This document shows positions 51,700 through 62,286 of a DNA stretch of 64,000 nt, piece after piece. The DNA is from Malurus cyaneus samueli (taxonomy: Eukaryota > Chordata > Aves > Passeriformes > Maluridae): contig CM019236.1 in the NCBI GenBank assembly GCA_009741485.1, positions 32,748,763-32,812,762 of the forward strand. Reading direction: 5' to 3'. The notes beneath the pieces were generated by a model that was not told the origin of the DNA, did no database searches, and worked only from the letters and a program-made list of their open reading frames with translations. Position 1 is the stretch's first letter. Each line of letters opens with the position of its first letter. The translations under genes were made by a program, and so were the position numbers.

Positions 51700-52880
51700 T
51701 TAAACACTTTGCCGCTGTCGTACTCTACTCGGCAAAAACAGCGTCTGGGGCAGAAACCTCTCAGTCCAGCCCCGCTCACCCTGCGGCGCTCAGCCGGACC
51801 TCCACGGGGATGGGCTGCGCGCACCTGGAAAAGCCCGTTCAGCTCCAGCAGAGCTCAATCCCGGAATAGCCAGCGCCTCAGGCACCCAGGAATCTACCTC
51901 CCACCGTCCGCCCACATGCTGTTGGGTGCCTCTTTTCCTTAAAAAGCTGGAATCCCACAATTAAGAGACTCAAAACTCCGTGGAAGTTCCCAGAAAAATC
52001 TCCCCCCTCCCAAAGCGAACACATACACACATACACACACACACGCTCATGCAGAGAGAGAGGGAGAGCACAGGAATAAGACAGGTTTTCCGCCGGTCCT
52101 TCAGGCCTCGGGTGCCGACGGGGACTCCCAGCAGGCAGAGACCCGCCGCTCCATGCGGCTCAGTCCTCTTGCCGCGGCCCGGTGCTCGGGGGCCCCCGGG
52201 CCTTGTCCAGCCCGTTGCCGCCCGGCCTTTTCCCCGTCTCGCCTTCCTCGATGGGGCCGAACCGAACAGCCCTAAAAAAGAACAATTCAGACAATTATTT
52301 GTGTGTCCGGAGAGCCGCGCCGCAGTCCCCGGGCATCGGCCACTGCCGCCCGCGCCGCGGCGGAACCACGGTTTGGGCAGCGGGCACGGGCCGTGGCAGG
52401 CTCCGGCTGGCCGCGCCGCCGGACCGGGAACGAGCTGCTGCCGGGCGTGCCCTCGCCGGCGCCTCGCGCGAGCAGCCCAGAGCCGGAGCGGGGACCCACT
52501 GGCGCCTCCGGCGCTCCCCGGCCCGGGCACTGCCAGCTCGCTCACTTTCAGCGGCGATGACGGCGGGGAGGCGGTGCGGCGGGACGGCTCCTCCCTCAGC
52601 GGCTCCTCCTTCGCCGCCCGGACCGCGGCTTGAGGCGGCGGCACCGCTCGGTGGGTCCGGCCAGCCCACCCTACCTCCCCGCACGGGCCCCGTCCTTGAC
52701 CCCCGGGCCTTCCCTCAGCCCTGCGGATGAGGGCTGCCTGGAGCTCTGTTTAGGCACGGGAGCTGAGCGGCGGGGTTTGGCGGTTCCCGGTCCGCAGGAG
52801 TGGCAGTGTGGGGGGCCGTGCAGGGCTGCGTGCCGCTCTGATGTGCGAGGCACGGAAGAGTGACAGCACCTGCTGGCCCG
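51700..52880 (-). promoter_or_regulatory. PIP5K1B: CpG island, likely PIP5K1B promoter and first exon
   Basis: This is the only dense CpG cluster in the window. It rises from about 51710, is strongest between about 52080 and 52730 and fades by about 52880. The DNA on both sides is AT-rich. CpG islands usually mark vertebrate promoters. The minus-strand PIP5K1B start-codon exon is the nearest recognised gene and needs an upstream promoter. Minus-strand donor-like sites inside the island include CGCAGG|GTGAGC (exon end 51780), CTGAAA|GTGAGC (near 52549) and GGGGAG|GTAGGG (near 52671). No TATA box is obvious. Long overlapping open frames on both strands come from the scarcity of AT-rich stop codons and are not counted as genes. 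The island could also serve a divergent plus-strand transcript. Confidence 0.65.
52018..52048. repeat. (AC)n microsatellite within the CpG island
   Basis: Imperfect ACACATACACACATACACAC sequence continuing to about 52046, then an AG-rich run (CAGAGAGAGAGGG). On the minus strand it is TG-repeat sequence, lying either in the first exon or just downstream of a possible first-exon donor. Confidence 0.85.
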
Positions 52881-52924
52881 TTTGTGACGGAGAGGGCTCT
52901 GGCTCCGCTGCTCATACTGCGAAT

Positions 52925-53165
52925 TTTCTACCTAATACCTAACTAGATTTCCACTCCTTCAATTTGTACTCATTACTCCTTGTCTTATCACTTATTTTTG
53001 TCTTCCTCACAAAGAGTTCTTCTCCGACTTCCCTATAGGCCCTCTTCAGATACTGGAAGGCGCTATGAGATCTCCACTCAATCTTCTCCAGGCTGAGCAG
53101 CTTCAATTTTCTCAGCCTTAGGCCCTGTTCTCAGCCCCCGTCCAGGACTGAGCCTGTTGGCTTGG
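52925..53165 (-). mobile_element. CR1 LINE internal fragment lacking the 3' end
   Basis: Antisense CR1 sequence of the region just upstream of the 3' terminus: 'TTGTACTCATTACTCCTTGT', then 'CCCTATAGGCCCTCTTCAGA', then 'CTTCTCCAGGCTGAGCAG'. The terminal ATTCTGTG-type repeats that should lie at the low-coordinate side are absent. The fragment is therefore broken on both sides and abuts the edge of the CpG island. Confidence 0.8.
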
Positions 53166-54834
53166 ACTAGAATGTTACCTTCCTTGCCTGTCATTCTGTT
53201 TCTCCAGGATCATCTTATTTATTACATACGAACTCTGAGTTTTGTTTCTCACATAACACTACTTTGGGGCTGGTTGCCAGCAGACATATGCACCCTGAGC
53301 AGGACCACAAAAGAACAGCCACAGACAGCATCTGCCTGGTCATTTCCATCTATGCTGAGAATGCAAAAAATCCAGGTTGTTAATTCCCCCAACACGTACT
53401 TTCCATGTCCAAGTTTTTCAGGCCTCCAGGAAAAAAATGAGGGGGAAAATTGAGGACGAGGAGGGTGAGGAAGGCTACAAATCAGTGTAAATGAATGACT
53501 GCAGAGAGGAAGCTGTGAGAACAAATATGCAAAGATTTCCTGCTGAAGAAAATGGGAGGTTGCTGGGACTTCATCTGCATCCAAGAGAATGTCTCTCCTA
53601 GAAGGCCCTGAGTTCCTCTCAGAGAGCAGAATGCTGGGGCTGTATCCCTGCTGTGTGAAGTAAGGCTGCACAGTTGACTGCCTGCTCACTGCCTGAGAAT
53701 GGTTAAGAACCCTGAGCAGCTGCTGAAGACCTTTTTGTTCCTGGTAGAATAGACTACTCCCAAGCTACACAACATGAGTGCATAATAGCTCTGCATTTAT
53801 AGCTGTAATTGCTGATATCGGACAGGCTGACTCATGCACATTGAATTCCTAGTGCAGAAGGAACTATTGTATGCCTGCGCATGTTAAAGAGAAGAAATAA
53901 CATAGCATTTCAATGTTCTGCTTCCATTTTTTTTCCATTTTGTTCAAGGTCCTTTGCTTCACTGCTGTTTATCTTCCCTGGTATTTATAAAACAACTTCA
54001 TCACGTGTTTACTCAAAGTTATGTGCAATAGTGTCACCACTTAAAGACAGTGTCTGCCCGAAGTCAAAGCTGCAAGAGAGATTCCTGGTAAACTAGCTTC
54101 ATCCACTGATGCTTCAGTTTCTGCTTTTCACAGCAGTAGGAGTACAGTGGCTCATATACACTGCAGTCAGCTGTGCCATCTGGCTCAGCTCTGAATCTTT
54201 TGAGTGGATGGCATTTTTTTAATGTATTCAAAATCTGCAGCATTAACTAGCTTCTGGTTATGGGAGAATTTAAAGACAGACAATGGAAGATGAAAAATGG
54301 GAACAATCTAATACTATCAGGTCTCAAAATTTCCTTTCAGGTTTTGAAGGTGAACTGCTTCATATTATATGTCACCTCAACAGAAAAGACTAAATTGTCA
54401 TACAGAACTCTTGCAAAGGAAGTTTTAAGAACTGCAGATAGCAGTGACACTGGTCCCAACCCCTGTTCCAAGAGTGGCCAGAACCCCTGACTACTTTCAA
54501 AACAGAGATAGCTTCTTCTTTCTTGCTTCTTTGTGCTGAACCAAACAGGTACCTGAATGTGGGGTTTTTTTGTTTTTTTTTTTTCCCCCACTCCTTCATA
54601 TAATCACCAACAGTGCAGTGTGATATAGGTAAACTTTCAGTAAAAGTTATGAATTTCAATGACCATGTTTTCCTCCTCACACTGTCAGGGTGTCTTCACA
54701 GTGTTCTGGATTCTGCCAGCTGCATGATGGTATGTGGATGCCAGACAGGTGGGATAGGAGTTGCCAGTAGTTGTGGTAATAGATTGCTTGTTATGATCTA
54801 ATTTTCAGCAATTGTCATTTTAGTAGATTGCCCC

Positions 54835-55384
54835 TGTCATGATTTATCCCCAGCTGGCAACCAAGCCCCACACAGTCACTCACTCACTCTCAGAGTGGGA
54901 AGGGGGAGAGAACTGGAAAAGTAAAAGTAAGAAAACTCATGAGCTGAGATAAGGACAGTTTAATAGGTAAAGTAAAAGCCATGCCCACAAACAAAGAAAG
55001 ACAAGGAATTAATTCATTTCCCATGAAAGGCAAATGTTAAGTCATCACAGGAATGCAGGGCTCCATCAGGTGTAACATTGACTTGGGAAGAAAAACACCA
55101 TCACACTCAACATCCCAAGTCCTTCCTCCTTCTTCCCCCTGTTTTATATGCTAAGCATGACACCATGGTATATTGAATATCCATTCCATGGTGTGGAATA
55201 CTGCAAAGGTCAGTGGTCCCCACTGCGCCCCTTCCCAAGTTCTTGTGCGCCTTGTTTATGGTGTCCTGTGAGGAGCAGTAAAGACCTCAATGACATCTAA
55301 AACATCCCTGATTTATCGGCATTTTTATCCAGCACAAATCTAACTGCTGTAAAGAACATTAATCCTTCCCCAGCCAAAATTCCA
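54835..55384 (-). mobile_element. Solo LTR of an avian ERVL-type endogenous retrovirus
   Basis: A 550-base element in minus orientation. Its plus-strand ends are TGTCATGATTTATCCCCAGC at 54835 and CCAAAATTCCA at 55384. Its minus-strand 3' part matches the 3' part of the LTR at 21762..22327 in order ('CTTATCTCAGC', 'TTACTTTTACTTTTCC', 'TCTCTCCCC', 'CAGCTGGGGATAAATCATGACA' in part), so both belong to one family. A TATA-like CATATAAAAC lies on the minus strand at 55141..55150. No flanking duplication is visible (GCCCC versus TGTTA). No internal viral sequence remains. Confidence 0.8.
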
Positions 55385-55989
55385 TGTTATGCTGCTCATA
55401 CCACACAAGATAGCAAGATAACTGCAGAAAATCTGGAGTTTTAGGTGGTAGTGGAACACATTTTTCTTCTTTGTGCAACCACTGTTAGATGGGTTTAATG
55501 ATTATGTTTATGTAAAGGAGATTTATGGCATCCCATAGTATTTTCATTTCACAAAATACCTGAGATGGGAAAAGTACTATTATTTACTTTTATAAAAGAA
55601 TAACTGAAGACATGCATTGACAATATACTGAAGGCAGTTTTAAGACTCATAATTCCAGATCAAAAACACTGTGGTGGAGTGATGATCTGGTATAAACATG
55701 CTTTTCTGACTGAGACTCTTTCAGACAATTTATATGAAACCATCAGTAGTGGCAAATGGATCATTTTGCCACTGCAGAATATTTCATGGTTTTTTTCATC
55801 TTTACTTTGTCAAAACTTTTGCGTAAGGATGGCAATACAGAGTGCTCAGTCACTGCAGTATACTTGAGTTCTAGTTGTCTCTACCAGAGGAGTGAGATCA
55901 GATAATCTAAGTAATTTTTTTTGTTTTGAGATACATGAAATAGTGTTGATTGCAGCTACTAACTGCAGAAGTTCAGTGTACAGAGTCCA

Positions 55990-56029
55990 GCCCGCATTAC
56001 TAATTTCAGGCCCACATTACTAATTTCAT
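55990..56029. repeat. Two-copy tandem repeat, 20-base unit
   Basis: GCCCGCATTACTAATTTCAG is followed directly by a copy with two differences (GCCCACATTACTAATTTCAT). A small local duplication. Confidence 0.85.
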
Positions 56030-56918
56030 TTTTACTTTCTTTGATTTTGTATATACAGTAAGCATGGACGAATTTTTGAAGGAGAGTTGGAAAGTTACGC
56101 ATAGAAGATTTATTTTCTTCACCCTTAAAAAAGATCAGAAAGGATTTCTAGGAATCTGCAAATGCAGTAAGTGGTATATTTTAGAGTCTTCTGAGCAGCA
56201 ATGGGCAATGAAGACTTTTGCATCAAAAGCATCTGTCTTGAACATGACTTATGTAGGAGGTAAAACTTAACATGCTGTGTCCAGACGGACAATTCTGTGA
56301 TATGTTAATTTGAAGATTTTTTCTCTTTTAAGTGTATAGAACTACAAAGAGCTTTATATTCTATTTCTTGCCTTAATTAAAATAAGCAATTCTCTTTACT
56401 ATGTTCCTCTCTCACCAAGAGCAAGCAAGATTATGTTAAAAAGCAGAAGCAGATTTTTTTCCCACTTCTGCTGATTTGATCAGCTTATAAAAATATTAAA
56501 AAGGTAAATATTAAAACAATATTAAGCATGCTCATTAAGGAGACATTTTACAGGGGATTAAAATTTATTGGTTTCTTATATTTGTCTGAATATCCAAGGA
56601 CACTGTTTTTCCCCTTCTGTCTAGTAATTACTGATTTATATGCTCACATACTATCAGGGAGATGTGAGCTATGTCATTTCAGAATGTTAGCACTAAGCCT
56701 GGATTTTGTTTGCTGAAAACAAGGACAGGGACACAAGGCTTTAAAAAAGGGTCCTGAATGCTTTAAAAAACAAAACCTTATTCAATAGGGATTACCTGGA
56801 TTTCTGATGACTGCTTTCAGATGATAATCAATCTTTGGTATCTAAGACCTGATTCTTTGTGTCCTCTCAGCCCCACTCTCCCCCTCCCCAACCTCCTTTT
56901 TTTTTGTTATTCACTTGC

Positions 56919-56942
56919 TTTTTTTTTTTTTTTTTTTTTTTT
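56919..56942. repeat. Poly(T) run of 24
   Basis: Twenty-four T in a row, preceded by a shorter T run at about 56897..56905. On the minus strand this is a poly(A) tail-like run, but no retrocopy was recognised next to it. Confidence 0.9.
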
Positions 56943-58131
56943 CTCTACAATGTAGATAAACTGAGCAGAGCTAGGCACTCAGTTTTGCTCTAGAAATCAG
57001 AGAACTCTTCATACAGCTATTCTCATGAGCCACAGTCTCAAAGCTTTAGACAAGCTTTGTCTGTCAGCTGACAAATCCATCATCCTGATCTCTTCCACAG
57101 AACAAAACTACCATCCTTGTACTGTGGACATTATTATCCTAAACAGAACAAGTGTGCTTTTCTGAAACCAGTAAAGATGGGAAACTGTTTCCTCCTCAGC
57201 TTTCAGTCCAACCAGCATTACAAACCGATTCTGTTTTTCTGGATTCCTCATTCATAACTCCATTCTTTTAGCCACCTGCATATTCCTGCATTTGAGTTAC
57301 TTAGTGAACTGTTCTTCAATAAGCAGGACTTTTTTCAATTGTTCTTGTAATTGTGAAGCTGTAGAGCGTGCCGACAACTTGCAGACAGGACTTTCAGTCT
57401 GAGTGTTGCCATTATTTCCTGTTTTCTTGAAAAGAATTGCAGAATCAAAGACAGGTCCACAAAGGAAGTTGTATGTAAGATAAAAGAGGTTGTAAAAACT
57501 TTCTAAAAGTGAAAGAAGCATCTGGGTGAGCTAGAAATCCAGCACTGCCAAACAGAAAACATGAGAAGTTCTGGCAGTTAATTAGTTACATTATTAGTTA
57601 CATTTTGCCACAAGTTTGCTTGAGCAATGTTGAGCTCTCCTACCTGCCAAAAACTAGATTGCATCAATTCTGTTTTCCATCTTAGAGCATCACCTGAAGT
57701 GATTGAATCTCTAGGTATTCCCATGGAGTAACAGTAATGAAGAAATTCTAAACCAGCCTTTCCTTTCCTTCTAATTTTATTGCTTAGAGCATATTGCAGA
57801 TGCACACTGGTACAGAGAAGGGGAATAAATAAGGAAAATGTTCAAGTAAATGTCTGACTGTTTTATTGACTGGTTTTCTAGTTTCCTGCTCTTTAAAATA
57901 ACAGCATGATGACTGCAGAAATGTCATTTTAGATAGAAGGATGATATGAATTCATCCTTTTTTAAAAAATCAGATTTAAAGTAAGATTGCATTTCTAAGT
58001 TTTGCATGTTCACATATTATACAGTCATTAATTTACAATAAGTTGTGTTATTTGGAATATAAACTCTGCTTCATATTTGAAGTAATCTGTAAAATGAAAT
58101 CTTTAAATTCTACAAGAGGTACAGTGACACA

Positions 58132-58150
58132 AAACAAACAAACAAACAAA
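58132..58150. repeat. (AAAC)n microsatellite
   Basis: About five units of AAAC (ACAAACAAACAAACAAAAGG region). Confidence 0.85.
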
Positions 58151-59142
58151 AGGAGGTATTGGCGTGTAGCTTACACTCTGCAGACTTCATCTGTTTTTTT
58201 GTGACTTTCTCCTTCTCAAAACTATGTTTTCTCTTTGAGACACTGAATCAAAGTATACTTTGGTCTGAGCTCATCCTTCAAGTTTCTCTGACAATAAAGT
58301 ATAAAACTCCCACTTTGCTGCCTGGCAGAGCAAGACTGTTTTTCAGGGAAATCTAATGGCACTGCAACATCTTCCATGCAGAGAGATGCCTTCTACAACC
58401 CTTGAATCATTTGCTTTTAGTCTTTCAGTGCTGTTTAATGGTTTTCTGTTTAAAGAGATCTCATCTTTAGAGAAAAATGTACTCAGGATTCATGTCAGAG
58501 AATTTAACCATGAGAGTGCATTTTCAGTGGGTGATATTGATAAAATCCTGCTCTTGAGATGCACATGTGTATAACTCTCCTCATAATTATAGCAGAGGAG
58601 AAGGAAACTCTGTTTCTAAGAACACTCAGAATTGGATTGTTTAGGTATCAGTGTGATATCTTACTATTTCAAAACATGGAATTGCTTTTGCAATATGCAG
58701 ACAGTTACGTGAAAGTTGTATTGCACTTATTTCAGAAATATCTTCAAAGTGTGGGTCTTTAGCAGCTGGTAACAAGATAGAAATTATTGTTTTATTCCCT
58801 AGCTAAACAGAAATTCTAAACCATGAGACGTATCCTCTGCTGGATAGACGTAGAGACAAAGCCCACGTGGATTTTTTTCTCCTAGACACATACCTTTTTA
58901 ACTGAAGTTAGGTTGCAGTGTATTTCTCTTTCTATTGCCCTATCACAACATCATGTTGGAGAGTAAATCCTGGTGCATTGTATTCCTGGGCTAAGGCCAT
59001 CTACCGTCTCTACATCACAGCATGGAGCTGGGCAAATACACGGATGGGAACTCTGGTGCCAGATAGAGTAGAGTTGCACAGGCACTGAGTGAGCCCAGAC
59101 AAAGGCAAAACCTGCACAGGTGGGGTTCCAAATGCAATGTCT

Positions 59143-59216
59143 TTCAGCACTTTCTGTAAATCGTGATAATTCTGTGTAATCGTGATAATTCAGCACTTTC
59201 TGTAAATCGTGATAAT
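59143..59216. repeat. Two-copy 28-base direct repeat, period 46
   Basis: A 28-base unit starting TTCAGCACTTTCTGTAAATC occurs identically at 59143..59170 and 59189..59216. The 18 bases between repeat part of the unit (GTAATCGTGATAA), so 'CGTGATAA' appears three times. It looks like a recent tandem duplication. Confidence 0.92.
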
Positions 59217-61369
59217 CGTGTGACTCACTAACACTGCATGAGATCCTGCATTAGGCTTTGTGAACAATCAAGCAAATGTTCTCTAATTAACAAGCTACTG
59301 CTTTTAAGTCTGTGGAAAATGCTAAAAAAAAGTGTTAGTCATTGTTTCCAGTCAGAAAAAGAAAGAAAAATAAATAAACTTAATAGAACAAACAAAAACA
59401 GAGAGACATGAAATGAGTTTGTAAGACATTTAGAATTCCTGCTCCTCCTCTACCTAAAACCCAGCATATTCAGGACAATTCTTTTCAGACTGTCCTCATC
59501 TTCTTTTTACTTCATCCAGTGGAATTATGTGTCTGGAAAACCTTTAATAAGTGAGACAAGTATCATGATGCTTCAAAAGTTTTTGTTATTGGTCTATTAC
59601 TCCATGATTTTTGTGTGTTCAGAACTCGATGTCTGAACAGAAGACTGTCAGAGGTATTGAGACAAAGATGCAGAAAATGTGTCTCTATTTAAAAGCCATC
59701 AAAAAACTATGGATAAAATTTTGGCTATGTGTTCCTGAGTTGTACATAGGAATGGCTAGCTTTTATCATACTTTTGATTGAGATTATCTCCTGGAAATAC
59801 TGGAATAAAATTGTTAGATTATGTTAGATAATGTCAGAAGAAATTTGTCTCTTTAACCCTTTAATTTTTCTGCAGATAAATGTTGCATTTCTGGCATTTC
59901 TGCTGAGCTTTTCTGTGTCATCACTGATTATTGGTATTCAAATGCTGTTTAAGAAAAGCTTTTAGAGAAAAGAAACATTGAAATGCAGAGAAAGATTCAA
60001 ATTTTGCTTCTTTTACACTCATGGCTGTATTCATATCTCTGTAGGTGAAGATGTGTTTGAAGAAGAGGCCGGGAAAATTTAATAGTGAATAGGTCTGCAT
60101 GTCTTAAAATTGGATGTCCTCGAATCACCTGGCTATTTTGCAGAAAAAAATATGCTAGGCTCATATTCTCGAGCTCTTACTTTCCAAGGTTCATTCAAAT
60201 TCTTCCTACATTAAAAGAAAACCCCTTTTCACTTGGTGTGAATTATACCATCAGAAGAAAAGAAAAACCAAGACAGTCGGGGACAAAAATTTTTTAAGAT
60301 CTGTAAGGAACAAAAACCCTATTTCTTTCACAAATAGGCATGTTCAAGGTGTCAGACTTTCTTCAGCTAGACAGAACTAAAATAACAGAGCATTCTCACT
60401 TGCTACTGGCTTGGTCATAGCAGTTAATGTCTTTTTGCTAAGATTTTCATCTTTCAAATCAGTATATCCTGTAGGCAAATGTAGAGCCTCAGCCGAACGA
60501 AAATTAAGGTATCCTTGCATACCTCAGAGCAAGGTTGTCTTTGCTGCAGAAACTCTTCCCTAATGAAGTCATAGTCACTGAATTTTGTTAGTCTTGGGCC
60601 ATCTTCTGCCTCATGCTAGTACATAGTGAACCTTCAGTCACATAAATGGTTGACTTCCATTCTGTTTATACAGCCCCATGAACGTGCTGTGGACTTTTCA
60701 ACAGAAAGAGGCGCAAACCCCAGGCGTGTGACTTCAGCAATACATCACACAATATTTAAAAATCATTTGGGAGGAATAGGATTGTCATTATGATAAAACA
60801 GCCAATATTAGTAACTACAGTAATTCTGCATAATCAAGATCAGTCCAAACTTTGCTCCTGACCTGCTACTGCATGGCTAAAGCCTGAATTCATAAAATGC
60901 TTTTTTGCGTGACTAGTTCCAAAAATATTTTTCTTTCAGTGAGGTGAAGGTCAGATTCCTAGAGTGTACAAGCACAGAGAAAAGCACATTTGAATTCTAG
61001 ATGATATGTAAGTATAGGTCTCATGGCTGTATCACTTACTTGGATAAATCACCAAAATCTTGAATATTTACTTGAGATTAGGAGTCTGAGGTAATATTGG
61101 GCTTTTCATCATATGTGCTTGAAGTTTCTCTCTAAAATGGTAACTGCTTTTAGGAAACAGAAATTGATTAATCTTTGTAAGTGTTGCAAGCAGAAAAAAA
61201 AATTAAAGATAAAGCACACTACCACTCCCGCATACAGAGTGCTGAACAATTAATTATCAGTAGAAATACTCCAAAAGATGCACATAAAAATTTGAAAAAC
61301 CTGTATCACTTGGGTTTTTTTCATGCTTATATCAATATTTCAGGTTTTGGAATTACTTCATTTTTATTC

Positions 61370-61388
61370 TTTTTTTTTTTTTTTTTTT
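61370..61388. repeat. Poly(T) run of 19
   Basis: Nineteen T in a row, about 170 bases before the CR1 fragment at 61559. Confidence 0.9.
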
Positions 61389-61558
61389 ATCTGTAATGTT
61401 TCATTATTTTTTCACCTGATTTCTGTATTCTCCAAAGTTTTCCCTTGAGTGCTGCTTTTAACCATAAATAGTTACCAGGCAGTTCAGGTTTTGTTTTGGT
61501 TTGTAGAAATATAGTCTCTCAAAGTGAAGTGTTATGGATTCCTGCACATTTTGCCTTT

Positions 61559-61730
61559 CACAGAATCACAGAATGCGTCAGGTTGGAAGAGACCATGGGG
61601 GGACATCTGGTCCAACCTCCCTCCTCAAGCAGGGTCATCCCAGAGCACCTGGCACAGGATTGTGTCCAAACAGTTCTGGAATATCTCCAGTGAGGGGAAC
61701 TCCACAGCCTTTCTCGTCAATCTGTCCATT
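61559..61730 (-). mobile_element. CR1 LINE 3' end fragment
   Basis: Begins CACAGAATCACAGAATGCG and continues as a well-preserved antisense CR1 3' region: 'CAGGTTGGAAGAGACCATGG', 'CATCTGGTCCAACCTCCC', 'CAAGCAGGGTCATCCCAGAG', 'GTGAGGGGAACTCCACAGCC'. The 3' end is at the low coordinate (minus strand). About 170 bases remain, and it is better preserved than most other copies here, so probably younger. Confidence 0.9.
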
Positions 61731-62259
61731 TTTCTTCTATAAAATGTTCAATTCTCTGTTAGGTTTAAGGTATGCAAGTTTATTTATTTCCCTTAAACTT
61801 CTTCACCATGTTGGCTATGTGGGTGGAGAAGTCATCAACAACTAAATGGGAACTATCAAAGGACTTTCTCATGATGACTTCCTGCTTTGAACTTTGTACT
61901 TGGAAACGCTTCCTGTCAGTATTTCATTTTCTCACTCAAAGTGATAAAATAAGCAGAAGCCCAAGTACTTATTAGTTTTACTGTTTAAAAGGGTTTGTCA
62001 GCTTCCACTTAAGAAAATATGTACAAAATTTATCTTAAAATTCATGTTGCTAAATGCCTGGTACTGTGTAAAATCTGAATTCATGCAAATAGAGAACTTC
62101 CTTGCCTGGACCAGCATGCCTGGTTTTCCCACACACAAGGAGACTCTGCAGTAAAACATCATAACCTGAAACTCAACATTGAGTAGCTTTCCCTACATAG
62201 GATTGCTGATTCTGTAGTATTATATGTATATATGTGTATAAGAAGATCTTGCAATTGTT

Positions 62260-62286
62260 TGATTGTTTGTCTGTTTGTTTGTTTGG
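62260..62286. repeat. (TTTG)n microsatellite
   Basis: Imperfect TTTG repeats (GATTGTTTGTCTGTTTGTTT and following) of about 27 bases. Confidence 0.85.

Larger units (their letters stand above)
20033..51779 (-). other. PIP5K1B: Presumed long 5' intron of PIP5K1B
   Basis: About 31.7 kb between the probable UTR exon and the CpG island, assuming transcription starts in the island and the first exon ends near 51780. No coding exon of a known protein was recognised. Contents listed separately are an ERVL solo LTR, three CR1 copies, an unidentified GC-richer block at 39.4-40.1 kb and low-complexity tracts. The stretches 22.4-32.1 kb, 32.3-39.3 kb, 40.2-45.5 kb, 46.9-49.1 kb and 50.2-51.7 kb otherwise show only unique AT-rich sequence. 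One or more additional untranslated exons could be hidden here, since non-coding exons cannot be recognised without transcript data. Confidence 0.55.

Noticed and set aside
51970..52730. Long open frames of up to 224 codons on both strands in the GC-rich island
   Set aside because: Overlapping frames are open on both strands at once because GC-rich DNA has few stops. The products are Ala/Arg/Gly/Pro-rich without any recognisable domain, so they fit UTR or promoter DNA.
53249..53689. A 146-codon minus-strand frame next to the CR1 fragment
   Set aside because: No recognisable protein, no signal of selection can be judged from one sequence, and it overlaps other open frames. I treat it as chance.
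56064..56270. A 68-codon plus-strand frame with a Lys/Trp-rich start, suggestive of a small exon
   Set aside because: No flanking splice sites consistent with a gene model and no known family.
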